A stretch of 64,000 nt of DNA, taken from assembly GCF_025397915.1 (NCBI RefSeq), contig NZ_JALIDZ010000005.1, forward strand, positions 62,001-126,000. Direction: 5' to 3'. Both the position numbers and the translations under genes were made by a program. The DNA comes from Microbaculum marinisediminis (GTDB lineage: Bacteria > Pseudomonadota > Alphaproteobacteria > Rhizobiales > Tepidamorphaceae). The notes under the pieces are model-generated. The model worked only from the letters and a program-made list of their open reading frames with translations, was not told the DNA's origin and made no database searches. Every line of letters starts with the position of its first letter. Within the stretch, counting starts at the first letter, position 1. Below are positions 8,620 to 20,430 of this stretch, piece after piece.

Positions 8620-9300
8620 ATGGCTTTCGATTGGTCCGTCTTCGTCTCGGCGCTTTTTTCGGCCTCGCTGTTCAAGGGGGCGGTCATCGCGCTCGCCCTC
8701 ACGGTCCTGGCCCATGCGCTCGCCATCGCGCTGTCCCTGCCGATGGCGATCGCGTTGCGCGGCACGAACACGACGCTCAAGGCCGCCATCAAGGTCTATG
8801 TGACCCTGTTCCGCGCCGTGCCGATCCTGCTTCTGCTGCTGATCATCTGGAACGGGCTGCCGCAGCTGAGCCCCATCTTCCGCGAACAGTGGTTCACGCC
8901 GTTCCTGGCCGCGCTGATCGGCCTCGCGCTCACCGAGGCGGCCTATCAGGTGGAGATCAACCGTGCCGCGCTCGGCGCCATCCACCACGGCCAGGTCGAC
9001 GCCGGCAACGCACTCGGATTCAACCGGCTGCAGATCTTCTTCCTGATCCAGGTTCCGCAGGCGATGCGCGTCGCCCTGCCTCCGACCGTCAACGAGTTCA
9101 TCACGCTGCTGAAGGCGACTTCGATCGCTTCGGTGATCTCGCTGCGCGAGCTGATGACGGTGACGCAGCAGGCGGTCGCCTTCACCTACAAGTACGCCGA
9201 GTACTACCTCGCCGCGCTGATCTACTATGTCGCGATGGTGCTGTTGCTCATGGTGGTGCAGGCGTTCTACGAGCGCCGGATGTCCTGGATCGGCCGGTAG
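8620..9300 (+). CDS. amino-acid ABC transporter permease (HisM/GlnP type)
   Basis: A 226-residue inner-membrane permease with about five helices. The EAA loop that docks the ATPase is visible around residues 118-140 (HHGQVDAGNALGFNRLQ). It forms a set with the preceding binding protein. No ATP-binding subunit and no second permease gene follow, so it must work as a homodimer with an ATPase encoded elsewhere, or the locus is incomplete. Confidence 0.9.
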   Translation: MAFDWSVFVSALFSASLFKGAVIALALTVLAHALAIALSLPMAIALRGTNTTLKAAIKVYVTLFRAVPILLLLLIIWNGLPQLSPIFREQWFTPFLAALIGLALTEAAYQVEINRAALGAIHHGQVDAGNALGFNRLQIFFLIQVPQAMRVALPPTVNEFITLLKATSIASVISLRELMTVTQQAVAFTYKYAEYYLAALIYYVAMVLLLMVVQAFYERRMSWIGR

Positions 9301-9448
9301 CCGGACCTATAGCCGCTGCCGTGACCTTCTGCCGCGTTCCCTGACGCGGCGCGCGCCTATCTATGTACGGCAATGCGACGGGGCCCAAGTCAACGGCCCG
9401 CAACGAGGCCATCCCGTCGCGACGGCGCAAGAGGAAGGCTACGACGCG

Positions 9449-9682
9449 ATGCTGCTTCGAATGATCTACGCGATTCCGCTTTTGGGCTGGATGCTCCGCG
9501 ACGCGGTGCAGGGCACCGACGAGTCGCGCGTCTGGTTCATGCTCAACATGATCATGCTGTGGATCTTCGCCGGCGTCATCTTCGGCTATCCGGGCATCAT
9601 CATCCCGGCCATCGCCGCGGCGTTCATGGTCTTGACCACCCTGGTCTGGATGACGGCGGGCAGCCTGTTCCCGAGGCGCTAG
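9449..9682 (+). CDS. small two-helix membrane protein, unknown function
   Basis: A predicted 77-residue protein starting at an ATG with AGAGGAAGG upstream. It has two strongly hydrophobic segments (about 28-44 and 48-70) separated by a YPG turn, and ends in a basic RR tail. I do not recognise a family. It stands alone, 148 bases after the ABC permease and convergent with the oxoprolinase gene. Longer frames upstream lack hydrophobic or conserved features, which supports the short start. Confidence 0.6.
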   Translation: MLLRMIYAIPLLGWMLRDAVQGTDESRVWFMLNMIMLWIFAGVIFGYPGIIIPAIAAAFMVLTTLVWMTAGSLFPRR

Positions 9683-9766
9683 GACGCCAGTGTTATCGGG
9701 GCTGCGAAGGCGAGGGCCGCGAGGCCGCACCGCGGCGCCGCGCCACCAGGCCGTCGTCCGGCACGC

Positions 9767-13510
<3,744 letters not shown>

Positions 13511-13583
13511 CGTTCGTTGTCTCGCTTGGCGTTGCTCGGTCGCTAACAATTACTAGCGTCGCGTTCTTGTCAACGTCAACGAT

Positions 13584-13602
13584 TTGTCGATAAATTGTCG
13601 AT
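13584..13602. promoter_or_regulatory. direct repeats TTGTCGAT, 11 bases apart
   Basis: Two copies of TTGTCGAT at 13584 and 13595 lie in the gap between the divergent oxoprolinase and MarR-like genes, preceded by a GTCAAC pair. One-turn spacing on the helix suggests a protein-binding site, probably for the adjacent regulator. No consensus is known to me. Confidence 0.4.
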
Positions 13603-13628
13603 GAAATTCACGGTGCGAGGGGATGGCC

Positions 13629-14288
13629 ATGGCCGGACACGGCAAATCCAGAACGGTGACGCAGGCGCCCGCCCGGGAACCCGCGCAAGAGTCCCCGCCT
13701 AAGTCCGGGCCCGAATCCCCGCCAAAATCGCCAACGAAATCCGGCCTGAAATCTGACTTGAAATCCGGGCAGGAATCCACCCGAGGGCCCGGGCCGATTG
13801 TCTCATCGGCGCATCTGGCCGCCGGGGGGATGGCGAGCCTGTCGGAGTTCGAATTCGGCCTCATCCTCGCCTCCCATGCCTTCCATCGGTGGATGGTGCG
13901 CTGCATCGAGGCGGCCGGCATCAGCGGGCTGTCGCCGCTCGACGTGATGGTGCTGCATTCGGTCGCCCATCGCGCCCGGTCGAAGAAGCTCGCCGACATC
14001 TGCCTCGTGCTCAATGTCGAGGATACCCATCTCGTCACCTACGCGGTGCGCAAGCTCGAGGCGCAGGGGCTGGTCAAGAGCGGACGGGCGGGCAAGGAGA
14101 AGACGGTCGAGATCACCGCCAGGGGCGAGGACGCGGTGCAGCGCTATCACGAGATCCGCGAGGCGCTGCTGGTGCGGGCGGTGAAGGGGATCGGCTTCGC
14201 GCCCGACCTCCTGAGCGACAATGCCGCGGTCCTGCGCGCCTTGTCGGGCCACTACGATCAGGCGGCACGTTCGGCGGCTTCGCTATAG
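13629..14288 (+). CDS. MarR-like winged-helix regulator
   Basis: A 219-residue protein. The first 60 residues are low-complexity (KS, ES and PP repeats). The rest is a MarR-type winged helix: SPLDVMVLHSV, LADICLVLNVEDTHLVTYAV as recognition region, and KLEAQGLVKSGRAGKEKTV as wing. I use the ATG at 13629, which has GAGGGG at proper distance; the ATG at 13623 is too close to it. It is divergent from the oxoprolinase gene and probably regulates it. A paralogue with the same architecture starts at 24126, also divergent from catabolic genes. Confidence 0.8.
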   Translation: MAGHGKSRTVTQAPAREPAQESPPKSGPESPPKSPTKSGLKSDLKSGQESTRGPGPIVSSAHLAAGGMASLSEFEFGLILASHAFHRWMVRCIEAAGISGLSPLDVMVLHSVAHRARSKKLADICLVLNVEDTHLVTYAVRKLEAQGLVKSGRAGKEKTVEITARGEDAVQRYHEIREALLVRAVKGIGFAPDLLSDNAAVLRALSGHYDQAARSAASL

Positions 14289-14318
14289 GATTTGCGGACA
14301 GGATCCAGGGTAAGAACA

Positions 14319-14347
14319 GCGCCGCCGCGAGGGGAGGGCGGCGGCGC
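14319..14347 (+). terminator. strong GC hairpin between convergent genes
   Basis: A perfect 10-base stem GCGCCGCCGC/GCGGCGGCGC with a 9-base loop lies between the convergent MarR-like and holin-like genes. It has no T tract, so it may be a bidirectional or Rho-assisted terminator. Confidence 0.5.
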
Positions 14348-14396
14348 AGTGCCGTGGTATCGGTCGTGCCGACCCGCGGCGAGGCCTCAGGCGCGT

Positions 14397-14711
14397 TCAG
14401 GCGCCGGAGGGATGGGACGTGGCGGTTCCGTGGCCCTCGGGGCCGTGACCTTCGGGGGCAAAGCGTCCGGTCGCCACGAAATTGTACACCCAGGCGATGA
14501 CGACGCCGGCGATGAAGCCGTCGACGAACGCCCAGATCGCCCCGATGATCGCACCCGCGAACGACGGGCCGTAGCCGATATACAGCGACGCCAGAACCCC
14601 GACCAGGACATCGCCCCAGCCGTATATCGCCGTTATGCCGACCACGAAGACATAGAGAGCCCACAGCACGCCTATCGCTATGCCGAGGGCCAGGGGATGC
14701 GAATTTTTCAT
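14397..14711 (-). CDS. holin-like small membrane protein
   Basis: A 104-residue protein with three hydrophobic segments (about 6-24, 31-50 and 53-78). LALGIAIGVLWALYV, SLYIGYGPSF and IWAFVDGFIAGVVIAW match a widespread chromosomal family that databases label 'bacteriophage holin'. There are no phage genes nearby, so the label should not be read as lysis function. The true role is unknown. The ATG at 14711 is preceded by a GGAG-like site; longer frames add Cys/Pro-rich shadow sequence. Confidence 0.65.
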   Translation of the reverse strand: MKNSHPLALGIAIGVLWALYVFVVGITAIYGWGDVLVGVLASLYIGYGPSFAGAIIGAIWAFVDGFIAGVVIAWVYNFVATGRFAPEGHGPEGHGTATSHPSGA

Positions 14712-14817
14712 GGCAGTATCCCCGCTCCTGTTGTTGCGGTGGGACACGCAGGAGACGTAGGGTCCCGCACCCGAAATTAAAGGGGGTGTGACAGTATGCT
14801 TGGGCCCGGCATGCCTG

Positions 14818-14833
14818 GCCCGGCATGCCGGGC
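14818..14833. repeat. 16-base perfect palindrome, possible terminator of the EamA gene
   Basis: GCCCGGCATGCCGGGC is a perfect palindrome, and a near copy (GGCCCGGCATGCC) lies just before it at 14803. It sits 15 bases past the EamA stop on the minus strand. It could end that transcript, but no T tract follows. Confidence 0.4.
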
Positions 14834-14847
14834 AATGCACCGGGCCG

Positions 14848-15741
14848 TCAGGCCGTGCCGGTTTCGTTGCGCATGCCGACCCGCGCGCGCCCTCCCATGG
14901 CCACGACCGCGACGACGGCCACGGCGAACAGGATCGTGGCGAGGTCGATGTGCTCGCCGAGCAGGAGCGCGGCGATGATCAGCGTGACGAAGGTCTGCAG
15001 CAACTGCACCTGGCCGACCCGGGAAATGCCGCCGATCGCCAGCCCGACGTTCCAGGCGAAGAAGCCCAGGAACTGGCTGAAGGCGGCGAGATAGCCCAGG
15101 GCGACCCAGGCATCGATCGGCACGGCGGCGGTGTGTGCCGGCCACAGCCACCAGGTCGCGACGATCGTGACCGGCAGCGACAGCACGACGACCCAGGAGA
15201 TCACCTCCCAGCCCGGCATGATGCGGGCAAGGCGCGCGGACACCGTGTAGCCGATGGCGGCGCAGACGGTGGCGGCGAGCAGCAGCAGGTCGCCGATTTC
15301 GAACGTCAGGCCGCTGTCGCGCAGGGCGAAGACGACGACGATGGCCGCGCCGATCGCGCTCCACATCCAGAAGGCGGGGGAGGGGCGTTCGCCGGCAATC
15401 AGGGTGGCCGAAGCGGCGGTCGCCAGCGGCAGGATGCCGAGGACGACGCCGCCATGCGCCGCGGGAACCAGTTGCATGGCGAGCGCCATCGTCAGCGGAA
15501 AGCCGAAGACGACGAACACGGCGATCATCAGCAGGGTGCCCAGATGGCGGGCGGGAAAGCGGCGGCGCAGCACGAGCAGGATCGCCGCGGCGAGCAGGCC
15601 GGCGAACATGGCCCGGGCGGCGGTCACGAACCACGGGTCGAGCCATTCGACCGCCAGCCGCGTCACCGGCAGGGTCGCGCCGAAGATGACGACGCCGACA
15701 AAACCGAGGGCGTAGCCCAGCAATGCCCGGGAATACGGCAT
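14848..15741 (-). CDS. EamA-family (DMT) transporter
   Basis: A 297-residue inner-membrane protein with about ten hydrophobic helices arranged as two EamA repeats, the normal size of the drug/metabolite transporter family. Typical segments are the N-terminal GVVIFGATLPVTRLAV and, in the second half, FAWNVGLAIGGISRVGQVQL. These proteins export or import amino acids, nucleobases or similar metabolites; the substrate cannot be read here. It stands alone, divergent from a small hypothetical gene. Confidence 0.85.
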   Translation of the reverse strand: MPYSRALLGYALGFVGVVIFGATLPVTRLAVEWLDPWFVTAARAMFAGLLAAAILLVLRRRFPARHLGTLLMIAVFVVFGFPLTMALAMQLVPAAHGGVVLGILPLATAASATLIAGERPSPAFWMWSAIGAAIVVVFALRDSGLTFEIGDLLLLAATVCAAIGYTVSARLARIMPGWEVISWVVVLSLPVTIVATWWLWPAHTAAVPIDAWVALGYLAAFSQFLGFFAWNVGLAIGGISRVGQVQLLQTFVTLIIAALLLGEHIDLATILFAVAVVAVVAMGGRARVGMRNETGTA

Positions 15742-16011
15742 GACCCGTCGCTCCGCGAAAGGCTTGGGTGATCGGAACCCTGGACGGGTCCGGTGCGAGA
15801 GGGGCGTATCACAGCGTCGAAACGCGGTTCTGGCGAATCAATAATTCTGATTCCGCCCGTCTTGGAGGCTGATCCCGCGCCGTCGCCGGCGGTAATCGGG
15901 ATTGATTTTCAAGCGATTTTCGCCTCGAAACAGTTTGCCGTCGAATTTAATCCTGTCCGGACGTATTATCGATTCGTGGCTTCTCGGGGCTGGGCCGTGG
16001 AGCGGAAACGT

Positions 16012-16350
16012 ATGGAAAGTCAGCACAGGGCCGTATTGTCCGCCGTCTCGGCGCTGGTCGATTCCGAATCGGTCGCACGGCGCGACCGGGCAGAGTTGAT
16101 CAGAACATGCCGGACACTGGCCGACTGGCTGCGCCAGTATGTTGAGATCGCCGCCGAACAGAGCGTGGAGATCCAGCGGCTGAAGCAGCTCATCGACGCG
16201 GCGGAGACCGGCGAGGACGCGTCGCAAGACCCTCCCCGATGTGAGCCCGTTCGGAGCGAATCCGTTCCGGGCAACCCCGTTCGGCGTGAACGGCTTGGGG
16301 GCGAACGGCTTGGGGCGAACGGGTCGGGGGCGATCCCGCTCAGGGATTGA
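16012..16350 (+). CDS. hypothetical helical protein with repeat tail
   Basis: A predicted 112-residue protein. I start it at the ATG at 16012, preceded by GGAG nine bases upstream; the AT-rich 150 bases before that look like a promoter region. Residues 1-65 are predicted helical (LSAVSALVDSESVARRDR, TLADWLRQYVEIAAEQSVE). The C-terminus (from about 80) is low-complexity R/G/N-rich and encoded by tandem repeats. The last 11 bases overlap the convergent antiporter gene. No family recognised, and the coding status is moderately supported. Confidence 0.5.
   Translation: MESQHRAVLSAVSALVDSESVARRDRAELIRTCRTLADWLRQYVEIAAEQSVEIQRLKQLIDAAETGEDASQDPPRCEPVRSESVPGNPVRRERLGGERLGANGSGAIPLRD
16288..16329. 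repeat. tandem repeat GAACGGCTTGGGG
   Basis: Two exact copies (16288 and 16303) and a degenerate third (16317) with a 14-15 base period. They form the 3' end of the small helical ORF next to the antiporter stop. The preceding CGTTCGG and CGTTCCGG segments look like older decayed units. Confidence 0.7.
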
Positions 16351-17494
16351 ACAGCAGCACCGCGTAGACGATGAACATCACCAGATGGACGGCGCCCTGC
16401 AGGATATTGGTGCGCGGGCCGTTGAAGGTGAGCGAGGCGACGACCAGCGTCAGCGTCAGCAACACCATCTCTTCCGCCGGCAGGCCGAACACGATGTGCC
16501 GGTCCGACAGGGTGCCGATCAGCAGCACCGCCGGCACCGTCAGGCCGATGGTCGCCAGCGCCGAGCCGAGCGCGATGTTGACCGCGCGCTGCAGCTGGTT
16601 GGAGACGGCGGAGCGCAAGGCGCCCATGGCTTCCGGCGACAGCACCAGGATGGCGACGAGCACGCCCGCGACGGCGGCCGGCAGGCCGGCGGCGGCGATG
16701 CCGTCTTCGACGAGGTGGGCCAGTTCCTCGGTCAGCAGGACGACGGGCAGCAGCGCGACGAGCAACAGCACGGCGTGATAGAGCGCCGAGGTCTGCTCAC
16801 CGTGGGGCTGTTCCTCGACCTCCGGCACGAAGGCCGGTTCGTCCACGGTTTCGGAGTCGGCGACCGCCTTGGGCGCAAAGGTCGTGGCGGGCTGATCGGT
16901 GAAGTAGCCGACATGGCGAACGGTCTGGATCGCCAGGAAGATACCGTAGAGCAGCAGCGTCAGGGAACCGAAGATGATCGCCTGCACGGTCGAGAGCGTC
17001 GGGCCGCTTGTCGAGGTCGTGAAGTTGGGCAGGATCAGGACGATCACCGACAACGGCATGATGACCGAGAGGAATGCGCGGGCACCGTTGAGGTTGTAGG
17101 ACTGCTCGTTGTGGCGCAGACCGCCGAGCAGGATGCACAGGCCGGCTATGCCGTTCAGGGTGATCATGACGACGGCGAAGATCGTGTCGCGGGCCAGCGT
17201 CGAATCCGCGTCGCTGGACAGCATAACCACGACGATGAACGAGACCTCGATGATGGTGACCGACATGGTCAGCACCAGCGTGCCATAGGGTTCCCCGACC
17301 CTGTGGGCGAGTTCCTCGGCGTGGCGGACGACGGTGAACGCGCCCCACATGATCACGCCGAACAGCCAGGCGAACAGGCCGGCGCGGACCGCCAACGCCT
17401 CCTGCGCCATCAGGGTGCTGCCGAACATCAGGATCAGAACGACCGACGCCCAGCCGACGACGAGCTGGATTTCCTTCCTCAGCGTACCCAGCAT
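16340..17494 (-). CDS. calcium/sodium:proton antiporter, ChaA-like
   Basis: A 384-residue inner-membrane cation/proton exchanger of the CaCA superfamily with about eleven helices in two halves. The alpha-repeat signatures GEPYGTLVLTMSVTIIEVSF (near 90) and LSPEAMGALRSAVSN with ALGSALATIGLTVPAV (near 290-320) carry the acidic and polar ion-binding residues. A short hydrophilic loop (about 215-245) separates the halves. It would extrude Ca2+ or Na+/K+ in exchange for protons. It has its own transcription unit, divergent from the djlA-like gene. Confidence 0.85.
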   Translation of the reverse strand: MLGTLRKEIQLVVGWASVVLILMFGSTLMAQEALAVRAGLFAWLFGVIMWGAFTVVRHAEELAHRVGEPYGTLVLTMSVTIIEVSFIVVVMLSSDADSTLARDTIFAVVMITLNGIAGLCILLGGLRHNEQSYNLNGARAFLSVIMPLSVIVLILPNFTTSTSGPTLSTVQAIIFGSLTLLLYGIFLAIQTVRHVGYFTDQPATTFAPKAVADSETVDEPAFVPEVEEQPHGEQTSALYHAVLLLVALLPVVLLTEELAHLVEDGIAAAGLPAAVAGVLVAILVLSPEAMGALRSAVSNQLQRAVNIALGSALATIGLTVPAVLLIGTLSDRHIVFGLPAEEMVLLTLTLVVASLTFNGPRTNILQGAVHLVMFIVYAVLLFNP

Positions 17495-17640
17495 ACGGTT
17501 CGCGTCCCTTCGGTTTTGCTCGTATCGATGATCGTCCCCCGGCGGGAGCCCGCCCGGTATGGCATGCGTTGCGCGCGGGGCTCAAGACCGAGTTGCCCGA
17601 AAACCGGGCATCGCTTCGGCGTGCCGACTGCCTTACAGTC

Positions 17641-18366
17641 ATGGCTATGAGCATATGGGGGAAAATCGGCGGTGCGGCCGCGGGGCTGGCGCTGGGGGGA
17701 CCCCTCGGCGCGCTGATCGGGGCGGTGGCCGGACACATGATGTTCGATCGCGGCCGGTCGGCGCCGTCGCCGCAGCAGGCGCAGCTCGCCTTCACGATCG
17801 GGGTCATCGCGCTCGCCGCCAAGATGGCCAAGGCCGACGGCGTGGTCACCGAGGAAGAGGTGCGCGCCTTCCGGCAGGTCTTCGACGTGCCGGAGGATGA
17901 AGCCGGCAACGTCGCCCGCATCTTCGACCTGGCGAACCGCTCGGTGGACGGATACCAGGCCTATGCCCGCCAGCTCGCCGGCCTGTTCGCCAACGAGCCG
18001 GACATCCTGGAGGACGTGGTCGACGGCCTGTTCCACGTCGCCACGGCGGATGGGGCGGTGCACGAGCGCGAGCTGGAGTATCTGCAGAACGTCGCGGCGA
18101 TCTTCGGCTTCAGCGAGGCCGACTTCGCCCGCATCAGCGCCCGCCACATCCGCCCGGACGGCGAGGACCCCTATGTCGTCCTCGGCCTCGATCGCTCGGC
18201 CAGCGACGCGGCGGTGAAGGCGGCCTATCGCAAGCTCGTCGCCGAGCACCATCCCGACCGGGCGATCTCGCGCGGCCTGCCCGAGGAATTCGTCAGGATC
18301 GCCACCGACAAGCTGGCCAAGATCAACGGCGCCTACGAGACGATCCAGCGGGAGCGCGGCCGGTGA
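17641..18366 (+). CDS. djlA: TerB/J-domain co-chaperone (DjlA-like)
   Basis: A 241-residue protein. The N-terminus is a glycine-rich hydrophobic segment (GGAAAGLALGGPLGALIGAV, about 8-27) as in membrane-anchored DjlA. A TerB domain (about 45-160) follows, then a C-terminal J domain with the HPD triad in AEHHPDRA near 204. It would stimulate DnaK at the inner membrane. Start ATG at 17641 (an alternative is two codons on). The stop overlaps the next gene (GTGA), and an AmpD-like amidase follows, a grouping I recall from other alphaproteobacteria. Confidence 0.85.
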   Translation: MAMSIWGKIGGAAAGLALGGPLGALIGAVAGHMMFDRGRSAPSPQQAQLAFTIGVIALAAKMAKADGVVTEEEVRAFRQVFDVPEDEAGNVARIFDLANRSVDGYQAYARQLAGLFANEPDILEDVVDGLFHVATADGAVHERELEYLQNVAAIFGFSEADFARISARHIRPDGEDPYVVLGLDRSASDAAVKAAYRKLVAEHHPDRAISRGLPEEFVRIATDKLAKINGAYETIQRERGR

Positions 18367-19307
18367 CGACCGATGCCGGGCACCGCGACAGCGTCGCCGC
18401 GCCCGCCCCCGGCCTGTCGATGGTCGACGTCCTCGTGCTGCTGGCGATGCAGCTCGCGTGGGGCGGCAGCTTCGTCATCAGCAAGGTCGCGGTGACTGAT
18501 TTCCCGCCACTGCTGTTCATGGGGCTGCGGTTCCTGATCGTCTCGATCCTGCTGATCCGGTTTCTGCGCTGGCACAAGGGCCAGATGTTGAACGTCCTGC
18601 TGATCTCGCTGTTCACCGGGTCGCTGAATTTCGGGTTCATGATCCAGGGGCTGTCGATGGCCGCCGACGTCGCCCCGGTCGCGATCGCCGTCCAGCTCGG
18701 CGTGCCGTTCGCGACGCTGCTGTCGGTCCTGGTCCTGCACGAGCGGCTTGGCGTCTGGCGCATCGCGGCGCTCGCCATCTCGTTCGCCGGTGTGCTCGTC
18801 GTCGGGCTCGACCCGGCCGTGTTCCAGTACGGCGACGCGCTGATGCTGGTCGTCTTCGCCGCCTTCATGATGGCGGTCGGCACGATCTTCATGCGGCGCG
18901 TGCGCGGGGTACCCGTCTATTCGATGCAGGCCTGGATCGCGCTGTTCGCCTGGCCGCCGCTGATGGCCGCCTCGTTCTTCCTCGAAGGCGCGCCGGTCGA
19001 CATCATCGCGACCATCGAACTGAGCTGGGGCGTGATCGCCGGCCTTGCCTGGGTCGTGTTCGGCACCAGCCTGATCGGCCATGCCGCCTACTACTGGATC
19101 ATGCAGCGGCACGAGGTGGGACTGACCGCGCCGTTCATGCTGCTCGCGCCGATCCTCGGCGCGGCGGGCGGCGCCTACTTCCTCGGCGACGTCATCACCT
19201 GGCGGATGGTGGTCGGCGGCGCGATGACGCTCGCGGGCGTGCTGATCATCACCGTGCGCGAGGGCCGCGGGCGACGCGCCCCGGAACTGGCCGAGCGGGG
19301 CCTGTGA
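18363..19307 (+). CDS. EamA-family (DMT) transporter
   Basis: A 314-residue membrane protein with about ten helices and two EamA repeats (AMQLAWGGSFVISKVAV near 30, and TAPFMLLAPILGAAGGAYFL in the second half). The GTG start lies in the GTGA overlap with the djlA-like gene, so it is coupled to it. The tail after the last helix is short and basic. It is a second, only distantly similar EamA paralogue 3.5 kb from the one at 14848. Substrate unknown. Confidence 0.85.
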   Translation: MTTDAGHRDSVAAPAPGLSMVDVLVLLAMQLAWGGSFVISKVAVTDFPPLLFMGLRFLIVSILLIRFLRWHKGQMLNVLLISLFTGSLNFGFMIQGLSMAADVAPVAIAVQLGVPFATLLSVLVLHERLGVWRIAALAISFAGVLVVGLDPAVFQYGDALMLVVFAAFMMAVGTIFMRRVRGVPVYSMQAWIALFAWPPLMAASFFLEGAPVDIIATIELSWGVIAGLAWVVFGTSLIGHAAYYWIMQRHEVGLTAPFMLLAPILGAAGGAYFLGDVITWRMVVGGAMTLAGVLIITVREGRGRRAPELAERGL

Positions 19308-19323
19308 GCCGTAGGATCCGGCG

Positions 19324-20076
19324 ATGACCGTGGCGTTCGACACCCGCGAGAGCCCCAATCACGACGCCCGCCCGGCGGGGGTGCCGGTCGATATCCTGCT
19401 GCTGCACTACACCGGCATGCGGACCGCCGAGGGGGCGCTGGAGCGGCTGTGCGATCGCGACGCGAAGGTGAGCTGCCACTGGGTGGTCGACGAGGACGGG
19501 CGGATCGTGCGGCTGGTGCCCGAGGCGCGGCGGGCCTGGCATGCCGGCGTGGCGTCCTGGGCGGGCGCGCGCGACATCAACGCCCGCTCGGTCGGCATCG
19601 AGATTGTCAATCCCGGGCACGAGTTCGGCTACCGCGACTTTCCCGACGTCCAGATCGCTTCAGTGATCGCGCTGTGCGCAGACATCCTGTCGCGCCACCC
19701 GATCCCGTCGCACCGCGTGCTCGGCCATTCCGACGTGGCGCCGGATCGCAAGACCGATCCCGGCGAGCGCTTTCCGTGGCGGCGCCTACATGCCGCCGGC
19801 ATTGGCCACTGGGTCGAGCCGGCGCCCGTGACATCCGGGCCGGCGCTTGGGCCATCGCTCGGGCCGGGGGATGCGGGGGCTGCCGTCGCGGCGCTGCGGC
19901 ACGACCTGGCGGCCTATGGCTACGGGCTCGCACCGGGGGAGGCCTATGACGGCGAGACGGAAACCGTCGTTGCGGCGTTCCAGCGCCATTTCCGGCCGGC
20001 CCTGGTCGACGGCGTCGCCGATCCCTCGACGCGCGAGACGCTGGCCAAATTGCGTGCCGCGCTGCCGAACGGCTGA
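19324..20076 (+). CDS. N-acetylmuramoyl-L-alanine amidase, AmpD/AmiD-like
   Basis: A 250-residue amidase_2 enzyme. It cleaves the lactyl-Ala bond of muropeptides. Zinc-site motifs are LLLHYTGM (about 23-30), WHAGVASW, VGIEIVNPG, and the C-terminal GHSDVAPDRKTDPGERFPW. A peptidoglycan-binding_1 domain occupies about 185-245 (AVAALRHDLAAYGY, VVAAFQRHFRP). No signal peptide is visible, so it is probably the cytoplasmic recycling enzyme. It starts 16 bases after the EamA stop and so belongs to the djlA-EamA transcription unit. Confidence 0.87.
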   Translation: MTVAFDTRESPNHDARPAGVPVDILLLHYTGMRTAEGALERLCDRDAKVSCHWVVDEDGRIVRLVPEARRAWHAGVASWAGARDINARSVGIEIVNPGHEFGYRDFPDVQIASVIALCADILSRHPIPSHRVLGHSDVAPDRKTDPGERFPWRRLHAAGIGHWVEPAPVTSGPALGPSLGPGDAGAAVAALRHDLAAYGYGLAPGEAYDGETETVVAAFQRHFRPALVDGVADPSTRETLAKLRAALPNG

Positions 20077-20430
20077 TCCGAAGCGACGTTTGAATGTGCT
20101 GGCGGCTTCGGTTTTCGTGTAGAATTGGCGCTATATTATTGCCGAATCGGATGAGCATCCCTAAGCAACTTGTTGGCAATCCGATTCCTGTTAAGCAGTT
20201 TATTCTTGATCGTCATTCGATTTGGTTATGCCCCTTCGGGTGTGTCCGCTTGATGTAACCTTTTGTAATAATCCGTGATCAGCCTTTTGGTCATTAATGT
20301 AAATAAGTGTAAGATCGTAAAAACTCCCCGTAATTGCCGTATTTGACGCCGGTTCTTGCCGTATTCGCCCTTTAGCGGCGTCTGCGGCGCTGGGGCGTTG
20401 AACATTGAAACAAGTGCGGGGATTACACGC
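20077..20430. other. 354-base AT-rich intergenic region with no gene
   Basis: No open frame with a ribosome site is visible. It holds a 9-base inverted repeat (GAATCGGAT at 20144, ATCCGATTC at 20179), a promoter-like element at 20287-20315, and two copies of TTGCCGTATT just before the transglycosylase. The low GC and long leader suggest regulation of the downstream gene or a small RNA. Confidence 0.5.
20287..20315 (+). promoter_or_regulatory. possible promoter of the transglycosylase gene
   Basis: TTGGTC, 17 bases, TAAGAT. It lies 115 bases before the start codon, which would give a leader of about 110 bases. Confidence 0.35.

Noticed and set aside
7745-9300. Complete amino-acid ABC transporter operon
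   Set aside because: No ATP-binding subunit and only one permease could be found up to the convergent oxoprolinase gene.
14397-14711. Prophage remnant suggested by the 'holin' label
   Set aside because: No other phage gene, attachment site or composition shift nearby; the family is mostly chromosomal.
15793-16011. Longer 185-residue version of the small helical ORF
   Set aside because: The upstream 73 codons lie in AT-rich, promoter-like DNA and lack a ribosome site; the ATG at 16012 has one.
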